From: Nostoc sp. S13
Lineage (GTDB): Bacteria > Cyanobacteriota > Cyanobacteriia > Cyanobacteriales > Nostocaceae
Assembly: GCF_029379315.1 (NCBI RefSeq)
Contig: NZ_JAQYWQ010000015.1
Location: 1 to 64,000, forward strand
DNA length: 64,000 nucleotides
Direction of reading: 5' to 3'
In this document: positions 52,686-63,437 of the stretch, piece by piece
Layout of the letters: each line of letters opens with the position of its first letter
Numbering within the stretch: the first letter of the stretch is position 1
The notes under the pieces: model-generated
Databases searched by the model: none
Told to the model about the DNA's origin: nothing
The model's input: only the letters and a program-made list of their open reading frames with translations
Made by a program: the position numbers and the translations under genes

Positions 52686-53453
52686 TTATATTGCATACAA
52701 ACGAGAAGCGCTAGAATCAGGTTTCTCAAACACCATTAAATGCTGTCGAGGTAACAAGTTTTTAGTTTCACGCCAAACTAAACCAACAGCTTGCATTTCT
52801 TTACGGACTTGCTTTTGAGTCATCTTGTGCAGACCTTTAATCATAATAAAGGGATTTTCACCTCGATACTCAACTAGCACTACCCGACCACCTGGTTTAA
52901 GTCCTTTGACAATTCCTTGCATCACTTCTTGGGGATACTCAAGTTCATGGTAAGCATCCACCATTAACGCCAAATCGACACTTTCAGATGGTAAGTTGGG
53001 GTCGCTAAGGGTTGCTAAAACAGGCTCAACATTAGTGATATTTTTCCCTTTTTTGAACAAATCAATGATTTCCAACATTTCTGGCTGAACATCTACAGCC
53101 AACACCTTACCTGCTGTTAATAAAGGCGCGATGCGAAAGCTCAAGTAACCTGTACCAGCACCAATATCCGCCACCACATCATTAGGTTTTAGATTGAGGA
53201 CACTGACTACCTTACTTGGCTGTTCCTCTCCCTCTCGGCTTGGACGTTCTAGCCAGCCAGCGCCAGTGTATCCCATAACTTTGGCAATTTCTCGCCCCAT
53301 GTAATATTTGCCGATACCATCTGGACTGTGGATTATCCGTTGTTCGTAAACTGTTGTGGATGAAGACGCAGCTTGTACTGTCAGGGTTGGGTTCAGCAGC
53401 AAACAACTCAATATCACAACAAGAGTTACTATAAAGTGGAGAAAATTTGACAT
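52686..53453 (-). CDS. Secreted class I SAM-dependent methyltransferase
   Basis: VVADIGAGTGYLSFRIAPLL, PGGRVVLVEYRGE; start probably MSNFLHF at 53453 rather than 53489. Confidence 0.87.
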   Translation of the reverse strand: MSNFLHFIVTLVVILSCLLLNPTLTVQAASSSTTVYEQRIIHSPDGIGKYYMGREIAKVMGYTGAGWLERPSREGEEQPSKVVSVLNLKPNDVVADIGAGTGYLSFRIAPLLTAGKVLAVDVQPEMLEIIDLFKKGKNITNVEPVLATLSDPNLPSESVDLALMVDAYHELEYPQEVMQGIVKGLKPGGRVVLVEYRGENPFIMIKGLHKMTQKQVRKEMQAVGLVWRETKNLLPRQHLMVFEKPDSSASRLYAI

Positions 53454-53459
53454 TTGGTT

Positions 53460-54278
53460 ATGACTGATCAGGATAGCTATAAGCAGCAACTAAGAGAATT
53501 TTATGGTAGTAGAACGACTTATGACTATGAAGAAGGTACTCGCCATCCTCTAGAAGCCAAGCTCTTACTTGAATTTGTGCCACTAAATTCGGGACAGAAA
53601 ATCCTTGATGTGGCAACTGGAACAGGTTTAGTAGCGATACCCGCATCTGAAAAAGTTGGTTCAGATGGTTATGTGATTGGGATTGATATGACCCCTGGAA
53701 TGTTGCATCAAGCAAGACTTAAGATTGCCGCAGCAAGATTACAAAACATTGAGTTGATTGAGGCAGATGCAGAATATTTCAACTTTAGTGATAGTAGTTT
53801 TGATGTTATCTTTTGCTGTGAGGCACTTGTACTTTTTCCTGATATTCTTGCTACTTTGCAAAACTGGTATCGCTACTTGAAAACAGGAGGGTATGTAGCA
53901 TTTACCTGTCCTCCCGAAACTGCTTTTATGGCATCTCTTCAACAGAGGATCTGCGCTAGAGTTTTGGGCGAATCGCTACCACATATCCTTGAACCACTGG
54001 GGACTCCAGAAAAATGTCGAAATTTGCTCAATCAGGCAGGTTTTAGAGATATCGAAATTAAGATTGAGCCATCAGGACGTTATCGCCAGCTTAGGGATAG
54101 CAGATTATCTGGGACAGTAATTAATATAAATTTTAAAGGTAATCCGTTGTTGTCAAAATTATCAGAAGAACAATTAAATCAGTTGCAAGTTGAGTACAAA
54201 GCAGAAATTGAGAAATTAGCAACTGAGCAAGGTCTTTGGGAAGACACTACAAAGTTCTTTGTTCGCGCTCGAAAATAA
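53460..54278 (+). CDS. Class I SAM-dependent methyltransferase (UbiE-like)
   Basis: ILDVATGTGLVAIPASEKVG, VIGIDMTPGMLHQA, FDVIFCCEALVLFPD; start ATGACTGATCAGG at 53460. Confidence 0.9.
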   Translation: MTDQDSYKQQLREFYGSRTTYDYEEGTRHPLEAKLLLEFVPLNSGQKILDVATGTGLVAIPASEKVGSDGYVIGIDMTPGMLHQARLKIAAARLQNIELIEADAEYFNFSDSSFDVIFCCEALVLFPDILATLQNWYRYLKTGGYVAFTCPPETAFMASLQQRICARVLGESLPHILEPLGTPEKCRNLLNQAGFRDIEIKIEPSGRYRQLRDSRLSGTVININFKGNPLLSKLSEEQLNQLQVEYKAEIEKLATEQGLWEDTTKFFVRARK

Positions 54279-54341
54279 ATTGATGAGCAAAGCTTTAGTT
54301 CTAACCTGACCAATGATTCCTTGATGGTACAGAGCAAGTGC

Positions 54342-54476
54342 AATACGCTTGGATTAAGGTAAAATCTTTTGTCAAAGTCAATTTTTTTATCGTAGACGCA
54401 AAGCGGCTTGCCGCAGGCTACCACAGAGGCGCAGAGAACACCGAGACAAGAAAGAAATGCTTAACTGAACTGTATT
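54342..54476. repeat. MITE-like element with AATAC(A/G)GTTCAGTTAAG-type ends, copy C (inverted)
   Basis: ...gtcaaagtcaattttttt... and ...aaatgcttaactgaactgtatt; related to 57177-57362 and 61610-61835. Confidence 0.6.
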
Positions 54477-54714
54477 GAGATTTGCGGATTTATTCGTGGG
54501 GTCATCCAAAATCCAAAATCGTTCGACTGAGCGACTTGCCTTGAGCGTACCCCTACGGGGAAGCAAGCTACGCGCAGCGTCTGGTAGAGAAGCCGAAAGG
54601 AGCAGAAGTCTAAAATCCAAAATTGTCTGACAGTTTAACCTCATAGACCGATGTAGAAGTAAATATTTTCAGATTTACTTGAAGCAGCTCCTTTAAAAAT
54701 TCGTAATCCAACCT

Positions 54715-56988
54715 TTGGACGCTTATATGCAAAACCTGTCCCTAATGTTAGTGCCTGTACTCGCTGCACAGAAAATAGTAGGTGACGGTTTAATTAAACC
54801 TCTCGGTCATCATGAACTGCTGTTGGTACTGGTGCAACTGTCATTATTGCTTCTGGTAGCACGGGGATTAGGTGAGTTGATGCGCCGGATTAACCTACCG
54901 CCTGTTGTTGGGGAATTATTGGCAGGTGTGCTGCTTGGCCCTTCTCTATTTGGTTTGCTGCTTCCAGACTTACAGGCTCACATCTTTCCCAAAAGTCAAG
55001 AACAATCGAATTTACTTTCGGTGATTTCTTGGTTAGGCGTGTTATTTTTGCTGATTGTGACTGGGTTGGAGACGGATCTGAAGCTGATTCTTCGTAAGGG
55101 TAAAACGGCTCTGCTAATTTCACTGGGCGGAATTATTGTCCCGTTTATCACCGGATTTGGATTGGGGTGGCTATTGCCTGATAATTTTTTAGCCGACCCA
55201 GATAAGCGACTGGTATTTAGTCTGTTCATAGCCACAGCAATGAGTATTTCGGCAGTACCAGTGATTGCTAAGGTGCTCATGGACTTAAACCTGATTCGCC
55301 GTGACATTGGTCAAGTCACCTTAGCAGCTGGTATGACTGACGACACCATCGGCTGGATTTTACTTTCTGTGGTTTCAGGTTTAGCTAGTAGCGGCAAGTT
55401 TGACTTTGGGACAATTTTTCACTCCGTAAGTGCGGCTATATTGTTTCTAGCGATCGCCTTTACAATTGGGCGTACCATCGTAGACCAGATTTTGCGGTGG
55501 GTTGATGACTACGTTGGCGGAATCTCCGCTAGTATCTCGGTTGTGCTAATTCTTTCGCTTTCAGCAGCAGCACTTACCCACGCATTAGGTCTAGAAGCAG
55601 CATTAGGTGCTTTCGTGCTGGGGATTTTGGCAGGTCAATCCCGCCGCTTTAGCAATGAAGCTGGACAGATGCTAGAAGTCTTCACAGCAGCCTTTCTAGC
55701 GCCAATTTTCTTTGCTTCAGCTGGGTTGAAAGTTAACTTGCTAACCCTGTTAGTCCCTCAAACGTTGATATTTGGCTTGATTGTTCTCGTTGTCGCCTGT
55801 GTTGGCAAATTTACAGGTGCTTATATTGGTTCTCGCGTCGGCGGCTTGAGTCATTGGGAAGGTTTGGCGATGGGTTCTGGGATGAATGCTCGCGGGGCGA
55901 TGGAAATTGTCGTGGCCACGATTGGTTTATCTTTGGGAGTGCTGAATCCACAGATGTACTCGATTATTGTTATGGTAGCGATCGCCACTTCCCTAATGGC
56001 TCCACCCCTTTTGCGCTGGTGTTTGTCGAAGGTGGTTATGAGTGAAGAGGAAGCTCGACGTTTGGAACAAGAAGAGCAGGATAGCCACAGCTTTATCAAG
56101 CAAATCCAGCGTGTCTTAATACCCACTAGCGGTGGCCCCAACATCCAACTCGCAGCGCAGCTAGTTGGTTACATGGCTCACCAAAACTCGATAGAAGTCA
56201 CATCTCTATATGCCCTGAGTGACAAGCAACCCCAAAAAAAAGCACGTCGAACGGCAACCCAGCTAAAAGACACTGCCGCCGAGCAAGCTCTTGCCTCTGT
56301 TGCTGAGGAAATGCAGCTACCTGCTGATACCAACCTGCAAACAAAAACGGAGTCTGGGCGTAGTAAAGCGGAGGTGATTCTGAATGAAGCAAACAAAAAC
56401 TATGACTTGATTGTACTGGGAGCTTCTGAACAGATACGCCCGCAGAAAGCATTGTTCAATTTGCTTGTAGACCGGGTAGTACAAGAAGCGCCTTGTGCAA
56501 CGATGGTGGTGAAGTCGCACCTACCCCAACCCAAAGGCGAGATATGCAGAATCACTCAACAACAGCTGACAAAGATTCTGGTGCCAACGGTGGGGACAGA
56601 ATATAGCAAAAATGCTGTAGAGATGGCAAGTACGATCGCTGCTCAAACAGGGGCTTTAGTGATGATCGTTAACGTAATTAATTTGCCACAGGCTGAGTAT
56701 ATTCTTTACGAACAGCGATCGCTAGCTCCAGTCAAGGAAATTGCCCGCGATCTGCTCGAACAGCAAGCAGCAATTGGCCGCAATCTGGGTGCTGATGTCA
56801 AAACCTATATTCTGCAAGGAACCAGCCCAGAAAGGGAAATCCTTAAGTTTGCCCAAAGCAATGAAGTTGACCTAATTATTCTCGGGAGTAGTATCCGAAT
56901 GGTTACGGGTCGCGTTTTCTTCGGTCACAGAGTGGATGCAATTCTGAGTAAAGCCCATTGCCCAGTAGCGGTAATTACTGTACCATAG
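54715..56988 (+). CDS. CPA2-family cation:proton antiporter with two C-terminal USP domains
   Basis: 757 aa; GELLAGVLLGPSLFG, SISAVPVIAKVL, NARGAMEIVVATIGL; USP motifs DLIVLGASE and DLIILGSSIRMVTGRVFFGHRVDAIL. Confidence 0.94.
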   Translation: MDAYMQNLSLMLVPVLAAQKIVGDGLIKPLGHHELLLVLVQLSLLLLVARGLGELMRRINLPPVVGELLAGVLLGPSLFGLLLPDLQAHIFPKSQEQSNLLSVISWLGVLFLLIVTGLETDLKLILRKGKTALLISLGGIIVPFITGFGLGWLLPDNFLADPDKRLVFSLFIATAMSISAVPVIAKVLMDLNLIRRDIGQVTLAAGMTDDTIGWILLSVVSGLASSGKFDFGTIFHSVSAAILFLAIAFTIGRTIVDQILRWVDDYVGGISASISVVLILSLSAAALTHALGLEAALGAFVLGILAGQSRRFSNEAGQMLEVFTAAFLAPIFFASAGLKVNLLTLLVPQTLIFGLIVLVVACVGKFTGAYIGSRVGGLSHWEGLAMGSGMNARGAMEIVVATIGLSLGVLNPQMYSIIVMVAIATSLMAPPLLRWCLSKVVMSEEEARRLEQEEQDSHSFIKQIQRVLIPTSGGPNIQLAAQLVGYMAHQNSIEVTSLYALSDKQPQKKARRTATQLKDTAAEQALASVAEEMQLPADTNLQTKTESGRSKAEVILNEANKNYDLIVLGASEQIRPQKALFNLLVDRVVQEAPCATMVVKSHLPQPKGEICRITQQQLTKILVPTVGTEYSKNAVEMASTIAAQTGALVMIVNVINLPQAEYILYEQRSLAPVKEIARDLLEQQAAIGRNLGADVKTYILQGTSPEREILKFAQSNEVDLIILGSSIRMVTGRVFFGHRVDAILSKAHCPVAVITVP

Positions 56989-57079
56989 CCGTTCTCAACT
57001 TAGATGCATTTAGTTTGCTTGAATATAGCTATAGTTGCATAGATTACCAATCGAAGGATCTAAGCAAACTTTTATTTAA

Positions 57080-57170
57080 TAGACATCTGGTGAAATTAAA
57101 TATGCGTTATCTAGAACCCTTGTAGAGACGCGAAATTTCGCGTCTCTACATTCTTTTTCAGAGATGTCTA
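57080..57170. mobile_element. 91-bp TA-flanked MITE, copy 2 (inverted relative to 29723)
   Basis: TAGACATCTGGTGAAATTAAATATGCG...TTTTTCAGAGATGTCTA. Confidence 0.85.
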
Positions 57171-57176
57171 ATGATC

Positions 57177-57362
57177 AATACAGTTCAGTTAAGCATTTCT
57201 TGCTTCTCTTGCTTCTCTTGCTTCTCTCCTTTGCGTCCTTTGCGTCCTTTGCGACGGCAGTCGCTCATGGGGGAGACCCCCAAGACCGCGCTGCCTCTCC
57301 TTTGCGGTTCGTTAAAAAAATTGACTTTGACAAAGAGTTTTAGCCTTAACTGAACCCTATTG
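57177..57362. repeat. MITE-like element with AATACAGTTCAGTTAAG / CTTAACTGAACCCTATT ends, copy A
   Basis: Complementary termini; contains tandem cttgcttctct and cctttgcgt repeats. Confidence 0.65.
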
Positions 57363-57368
57363 GTCTAA

Positions 57369-57509
57369 TAGACTTATCCACAAATAAACCTCAAAATAGC
57401 TGAAACCCTTACATAGCTGGCTTTTTAGCTTATATAAAACAGGAACCTCTAAAACCCTCTCCAGAGCTAGGTTTCAGCCAAATAAAGTTCTCATTTCCGG
57501 ATAAGTCTA
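57369..57509. mobile_element. 141-bp TA-flanked MITE, copy 4 (inverted)
   Basis: Same sequence as 48365-48505. Confidence 0.93.
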
Positions 57510-57755
57510 ATGATTTGACCAGCAATTTTAGATTTTGGGTCGCACCTTTGGTGCGCTTCCAGCGCAATGCCGGATTTTAGATTAAAAGAATTTTTTGGTT
57601 CATGTCCCGTCCCTTGTGGTGTAGGGTCAATCCAAAATTGCAAATCGTTCGACTGAGCGTAGCCGTACTCCTTCTCTACGAGACGCTCCGCAAACACAGA
57701 AGCAAGCTACGCGTAGCGTTCCACAGCAAAGTCTAAAATCCAAAATCGTTTGACC

Positions 57756-59234
57756 TTAGCGCGAAGCCCTGTAAGTGACTGATATTTGCAAATTAGCTAG
57801 AGCGATATTGTAATTCAAAATAGCTGTGACTCGATTACCTTCTGCTGTTGTCAGGTCATTTTCAGCAGCAATCACCTCTGTTTGAGTGCCCACACCAGCT
57901 TGGAACCTCAGCCTTGCTAAATCCAGAGCTTCCCTGGCTTGATTTAAAGCCACACTAGAAGTTTGCACATTATTTAAATTGGATTGCAATTGAAAGTAGT
58001 ACTGTTCTACAGTAAAGCGAATTTGGTCGCGCTGGCTAGCAAATTGAGTCTCGGCGATCGCAATATTCGCTTTTGATTGAGCCGCACTCGCTCTTGCTGC
58101 TCCCCCATCAAACAAAGTTAGACTTCCTTGAATTGCTGCTGAATACCCATCAGTAACGCTGATGCCATCATTATACCGATCTAGCAGGTTGTAGTTGCCT
58201 ACCAAACTCACTTGCGGCCCTAGCTGTGAAAGTGCCTGTCGTCGCTGTTGCTCGGCAATATTACGTTGTGCTAAATACTGTGGCAATTCTGGACGATTTT
58301 GAAACGCTTGGATAATAGTTTCTTCCAGTGTTGGCTGCCAAAGACCAGCTAATTGTACGGGATCTGCGGCAGTGATATCAACTGACTGCGACAAACTTAA
58401 CAGAGTTGCAAGCTGACGACGGGCAATTTGCTGCTGTGAAATAGCATTAGTCAGGAGTTGTTGGGCATTTGCTAAAACTACCTGAGCTTGCAGCACATCG
58501 AACTGCGTACCTACTCCAGCATCTAGTCGAGCTTGAGTATCCCGCAAACTAGCCTGGGCATTCTCCACAGCAGACCGATTAATTCTTACTTGTTCATCGG
58601 CTTGTTGCAAATTGTAGTATTGAGTGATGGCATTCAACCTAATTGTCAAAGACTGACTTTCAACATTAAATTCATCCACACGTAGTTGTTCTTCAGCTGC
58701 TTGGATTGTCGCTTGTCGATTCCCGGAGTTATAGAGGTTATAATTCAGTTGTGCTGAACCATTGAAAGAGCTGCTGGCTTGAGATGAACCGCTGCTAAAA
58801 CCATTTCCACTGTTGGTCAGACTACTGTTAATTGCCAGAGTAGGAAATAAGGCAGCTTGAGACTGACGTAGCGCCGAGCGACTGCGTTCTAACTGCAATA
58901 TTGCTACCTGTAAATCTCGATTGTTGCGTTGTACTAGTTCCAAAGCTTGTGCCAAACTGATTGGCACAGATTTCTGAATCCTTACTTCCTCTGGTTTGGT
59001 AGGAAATTGCAGAGGATTGGGATTGGGGTTGAGATAATCAAGAACCTGTAGAGAGCTTGAGGAATTCTGTGGTTTTGAGGGAGTTGCTGCACTTGCTAAA
59101 GTTGGAAATAGAATCGCGATGCTTGAAGGCAAGGCTACCGCCAACGCTACGCTAACCCAGGTAGAATGCACGAAGATTAAGCTGAAATTCATAAGATAGA
59201 TGTAGTCATTAATCGGGTTTCTTTGAGGATACAA
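57756..59234 (-). CDS. TolC-family outer-membrane efflux protein
   Basis: 492 aa; TolC repeats (LAQALELVQRNNRDLQVAILQLERSRSALRQSQAALFPTL). Confidence 0.92.
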   Translation of the reverse strand: MYPQRNPINDYIYLMNFSLIFVHSTWVSVALAVALPSSIAILFPTLASAATPSKPQNSSSSLQVLDYLNPNPNPLQFPTKPEEVRIQKSVPISLAQALELVQRNNRDLQVAILQLERSRSALRQSQAALFPTLAINSSLTNSGNGFSSGSSQASSSFNGSAQLNYNLYNSGNRQATIQAAEEQLRVDEFNVESQSLTIRLNAITQYYNLQQADEQVRINRSAVENAQASLRDTQARLDAGVGTQFDVLQAQVVLANAQQLLTNAISQQQIARRQLATLLSLSQSVDITAADPVQLAGLWQPTLEETIIQAFQNRPELPQYLAQRNIAEQQRRQALSQLGPQVSLVGNYNLLDRYNDGISVTDGYSAAIQGSLTLFDGGAARASAAQSKANIAIAETQFASQRDQIRFTVEQYYFQLQSNLNNVQTSSVALNQAREALDLARLRFQAGVGTQTEVIAAENDLTTAEGNRVTAILNYNIALANLQISVTYRASR

Positions 59235-59557
59235 TCAAAATTTTTAATCGAACAGAATTCAGGAGTCAGGAGTCAGGAGTCAGAATTCATTCTGAATTCT
59301 GTACGATTGGTGGATGAATAATCGGCGTTTTTGCACCCCCACAAAACAAGAAAATTTGGTGGTCAACTTTCGTAGTCGCGGGTCTAAATCCCCGACTGAT
59401 AGCGTCACGCTTTCTCGTGTCCGCGTTCGCGCAGCGTCTCGCAGAGAGCGTCTTGATTCTGACTCCTGAATTCTGACTTCTGAATTCTTCTTCAACCTGA
59501 TTGACCTGACAATGGTTTAAATTTTAAATTCCCCCTCAAATGCTTGATATTAACAAA

Positions 59558-60229
59558 TTAGCCGACAATCAAACCATCCTGAACTCGAATAATCCTTTGA
59601 GTTTGAGCAGCGATATCTGGCTCATGAGTGACAATTACAATTGTGATCCCTTGGTCATTAAGTTCTGTCAGCAAACTCATCACCTCACGGGAAGTTTCAG
59701 TATCTAAGGCTCCTGTTGGCTCATCTGCCAAAACTAATGCAGGTCGGTTGACCAAAGCGCGAGCAATAGCTACCCGTTGTTGTTGTCCGCCAGACAGTTG
59801 ACTAGGACGGTTAGCGATGCGTTCTCGTAGTCCTACTTTTTCCAAAGCTTCTAATGCCCTTTCACGGCGTTTTGACTTAGGTAAATTAGCGTAAACCATT
59901 GGTAACATAACGTTTTCCAACGCTGTCGCCCGCGCCAAAAGGTTAAATTGTTGGAAAACAAAACCTATCCTTTGGTTGCGGATATAGGCTAATTCATCAT
60001 CATCAAAAGTCGTCAGGTTTCTGCCTTCAAAAATATAGTCTCCAGTTGTGGGACGATCCAGACATCCCAAAATATTCATCAGCGTGGATTTACCCGAACC
60101 TGACACACCCATAATAGAGACATATTCTCCTTCCTCAATAGAGAGTTGAATTCCCTTGAGTATTGGAACACTAACTTCTCCCAAATGGTAAGTTTTGGTA
60201 ATAGATTCCATCCAAATCATGGTTGGCAT
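59558..60229 (-). CDS. ABC transporter ATP-binding protein (MacB/DevA/LolD-like)
   Basis: 223 aa; [58 protein letters not shown]. Confidence 0.96.
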   Translation of the reverse strand: MPTMIWMESITKTYHLGEVSVPILKGIQLSIEEGEYVSIMGVSGSGKSTLMNILGCLDRPTTGDYIFEGRNLTTFDDDELAYIRNQRIGFVFQQFNLLARATALENVMLPMVYANLPKSKRRERALEALEKVGLRERIANRPSQLSGGQQQRVAIARALVNRPALVLADEPTGALDTETSREVMSLLTELNDQGITIVIVTHEPDIAAQTQRIIRVQDGLIVG

Positions 60230-60311
60230 AATAATTAGGAGTTAGGAGTTTGGAGAGACGCGATTAATCGCTTTGGAGAGACGCGATTAATCGCGTCTGT
60301 ACAGGAGTTAT

Positions 60312-61592
60312 TTAGTCACTACGTAAAGCATTAATTGGATCTAATTTGGATGCATTCCGGGCTGGAATCACCCCAGCGAGTAAGCCAACCGTTAACGAGA
60401 GTCCAAAGCCAGCAATGATCGACAAGAAAGAAATTACAAACGGAAATTTGAAAATGTTTGCAGCTACAAAGGCTAATAAAACGCCAGTCGCCATGCCAAT
60501 ACATCCGCCCACAATGGAAATCACGATCGCTTCCGTTAAAAATTGATTAAGTATTGCCGAATTGGTGGCTCCTACGGCTTTACGAATCCCGATTTCTCGC
60601 GTCCGCTCAACCACGGAAACTAGCATAATATTGGCAATCCCAATTCCACCAACCACCAGGGAAATTCCAGCGATCGCTACCACCATTACTGTAAATAAAC
60701 CCACAATACTAGTGAAGGTACTAACAATATCAGCTTGATTAGTCAGCCGAAAATCATCAGCTTGCGGCGGATAAATGTTGTGACGCAGCCGTAAGAGATT
60801 GGTGACTTGAAACTGAGCGGCTTCTAACTGCTCCTGATTCGCGCCTTTGACTAAAATTCCATTTACAGAAACGCCTACCAGGGCATTGTTACCAACCAGT
60901 CTCTTCGACATACTAGTTAGAGGGATGAAAATCTGGTCATCTCGATCCATTGGCCCTTGAGCGCCTTTAGGCTCCATCACGCCAATTACTTCATAAGCCT
61001 CTCCCTGAATCCGAATTCGCTCACCGATCGGATTTACACCCTTTCCAAAAAGTGTGGTTTGGACTGTGGTCCCAAGAATGGCCAGCTGTGCGGCAATATC
61101 TAGTTCTTCCTGAGTAAAATATCTCCCTTGCTGAGGGTGGGTATTTCTGACTTCTGGGTAGTTCAAATCTGTGCCATAAATGGTTGTTGAGGTATTCTGT
61201 CCTGCATATACAACTTGGGCGCTGCGTTGGAGATAAGCAGAAACCATCTGTGCTGATGGCGCTTCTGTAGCGATCACTTTAGCATCTTCCCAAGTCAAGG
61301 TGCTGCTAGAACCTACTCCTTGACGGATATTCCCGCTTCTTGCCGCACCCGCCAAAATTTGGATGACATCTGTACCCAATGCTTGTATCTGTTGCTCAAC
61401 CCCCTTTTGCACTCCCTGACCAACAGAAGTAATGGCAATCACTGAGGAAATCCCAATAATCACACCCAACATAGTTAGACCTGTGCGTAATTTGTTACTC
61501 CACAGAGTCTCTGCCGCCATTGTCAAGATTTCCAGCAACGGTACTGTGCGGGTATTCTTAACTTTGTAAAAGCCTTTAAATATCTTAAACAT
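60312..61592 (-). CDS. ABC transporter permease (MacB/DevC-like FtsX family)
   Basis: 426 aa; NKLRTGLTMLGVIIGISSVIAI, GGIGIANIMLVSVVERTREIGIRKAVGA. Confidence 0.95.
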   Translation of the reverse strand: MFKIFKGFYKVKNTRTVPLLEILTMAAETLWSNKLRTGLTMLGVIIGISSVIAITSVGQGVQKGVEQQIQALGTDVIQILAGAARSGNIRQGVGSSSTLTWEDAKVIATEAPSAQMVSAYLQRSAQVVYAGQNTSTTIYGTDLNYPEVRNTHPQQGRYFTQEELDIAAQLAILGTTVQTTLFGKGVNPIGERIRIQGEAYEVIGVMEPKGAQGPMDRDDQIFIPLTSMSKRLVGNNALVGVSVNGILVKGANQEQLEAAQFQVTNLLRLRHNIYPPQADDFRLTNQADIVSTFTSIVGLFTVMVVAIAGISLVVGGIGIANIMLVSVVERTREIGIRKAVGATNSAILNQFLTEAIVISIVGGCIGMATGVLLAFVAANIFKFPFVISFLSIIAGFGLSLTVGLLAGVIPARNASKLDPINALRSD

Positions 61593-61609
61593 AAAGTTTT
61601 ATTTAAAAC

Positions 61610-61835
61610 TCAATCCAGTTCAGCTAAACATTTCTTCCTTCTCTTCCTTCTCTTCCTTCTCTTGCTTTGCGACGGCAGTCGCTACAACTCTTGGAACCCC
61701 CCTTCGGGTTCACCAGTCGCCTACGGCGGGAAACCCGCCTACAGCGCTGGATTCACCGCAACGCGCTGCCTCTCCTTTGCGGTTCGTTAAAAAAATTGAC
61801 TTTGACAAAGAGTTAAGCCTTAAGTGAACCGTATT
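61610..61835. repeat. MITE-like element related to 57177-57362, copy B, with inserted short palindromes
   Basis: caatccagttcagctaaacatttcttcc...ttgactttgacaaagagttaagccttaagtgaaccgtatt. Confidence 0.6.
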
Positions 61836-61850
61836 AATTTAAAACTCACT

Positions 61851-63437
61851 TTAAGGGAAACCACCACCTTGAGAACGACCACCACCGCCTGAACGACCCC
61901 CGCCTCCGCCTCCGCCTGCTCCTCCTAGACCAGGAAAAACTCCTCCTCTTGGTGTTGATTGCGGACGTGATCCTGCTGGGAAACTGAGCAATACCCTTTC
62001 GTTTCCTGTCAATCCAGACTTAACTTCGGTAAAGTTATTCGCGGTGACACCAGTCTCGATGGGGGTGAACACAGGTTTGTTATTCTTTCCTGCCACAAAC
62101 ACACCCGTGGCATTTTCTTGGCGCACTACTGAGGCCGTTGGCACTACTAAAACATTTTCAACTTGACCGACTTGAAAATCTACTTCCGCATTCATCCCAG
62201 ACCTTAGTAGTCTTTGAGGGTCTAAAAGTGATACTCTCACTTCAAAACTGGTGACGTTTTGCGTTACTACTGCTTGGGCAGCAATTTGGCTGACTTTACC
62301 TTCAAAGGTTTTTCCTGGGTAGGCATCTGCTTTAATCGAGACTTTTTGACCAAGGCGGATTTTGGAAATATTTGTTTCCGCTAAACTTGCGACAACTTCA
62401 TTGGTGGAAGCCAGAGACAAGATTGAAGAAGAAGAAGAAGAAGCTACTTCACTACTGGCAGTTGTGGGTGTTACGAAAGCGCCTGGATCAGCATACTTCT
62501 TTGTCACCACACCATCAAAAGGTGCGCGAATGATTGTGTCATTGATTTGGGCTTGGATGTTTTGCAGCGAACCGCGAGCAGATGTTACCTGGGCGCGGGC
62601 TGCGTTAATATCTTCTTGGCGCGTTCCGGCTTTCAGAAGTGCCAAAGCTTGCTGTCTCTGCTTCACCACAGCTCGGGCTTGGTCGATGTCTTCTGAACGT
62701 GATCCGGCTTTTTGCAACGCCAGTGCTTGTTGTGCTTCATTTACACTAGCTTGGGCGCTGTCGCGATTGGAACGGTTTTGGTTAAGAGTCTGAAGGGAAA
62801 TACCACCTGCATTGTAAAGTTGCTGATTACGAACAAAATTATCTTCTGCTTGACGAAGGGCGGCTTGAGCGCTTTGCAACCGTGCCTGTGCTTGGCCAAT
62901 ATCTTGAGAGCGATTGCCTGTTTGTACCTTTTGCAGATTCGCCTCGGCTTCGTCTAATACTCCCTGTGCTTGAGCAATATCTTGAGGACGATTGCCTGCG
63001 ATCGCTTTTTGCAAATTCGCATCAGCTTGTGCCAATTGTCCTTGAGCAGAGGTGAGTTGCCCCCGGAGATTGGAATCATCCATGTAAGCGACAATCTGTC
63101 CTTGTTTGACAATATCTCCTTCCTTCGCCAACAGGCTTTTCAGGATGCCGGAATTTTTCGGGCTGAGGTTGATTGACCGCTCAGGCTTCACTGTTCCGTT
63201 CGCTGTAACTGTGATTGTTAAACTCTGCCTTTCTACAGGCTTTGTCAGCACCCGGCGTCTAGCTTCTTGACGGGAAACAACCGTTACTTGGTAATAAACT
63301 GCATAGCCAATTCCACCCAATAGGCAAAGAGCAATTAGCCAAGAGAGCCAATTACGTTTGACCTTTTTTTTCTTTACCTCTGGAACCAAAACTGATGAAT
63401 CTACAGGTTTTGATGTTGTATCAATTTTCATATCCAC
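61851..63437 (-). CDS. HlyD/MacA/DevB-like membrane fusion protein with Gly-rich C-terminus
   Basis: 528 aa; ERSINLSPKNSGILKSLLAKEGDIVKQGQIVAYMDD, coiled-coil hairpin repeats, C-terminal GGGGGGGRSGGGGRSQGGGFP. Confidence 0.92.
   Translation of the reverse strand: MDMKIDTTSKPVDSSVLVPEVKKKKVKRNWLSWLIALCLLGGIGYAVYYQVTVVSRQEARRRVLTKPVERQSLTITVTANGTVKPERSINLSPKNSGILKSLLAKEGDIVKQGQIVAYMDDSNLRGQLTSAQGQLAQADANLQKAIAGNRPQDIAQAQGVLDEAEANLQKVQTGNRSQDIGQAQARLQSAQAALRQAEDNFVRNQQLYNAGGISLQTLNQNRSNRDSAQASVNEAQQALALQKAGSRSEDIDQARAVVKQRQQALALLKAGTRQEDINAARAQVTSARGSLQNIQAQINDTIIRAPFDGVVTKKYADPGAFVTPTTASSEVASSSSSSILSLASTNEVVASLAETNISKIRLGQKVSIKADAYPGKTFEGKVSQIAAQAVVTQNVTSFEVRVSLLDPQRLLRSGMNAEVDFQVGQVENVLVVPTASVVRQENATGVFVAGKNNKPVFTPIETGVTANNFTEVKSGLTGNERVLLSFPAGSRPQSTPRGGVFPGLGGAGGGGGGGRSGGGGRSQGGGFP

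Noticed and set aside
62362-62793. 143-aa plus-strand ORF in the adaptor gene
   Set aside because: Antisense shadow of the repetitive coiled-coil region.
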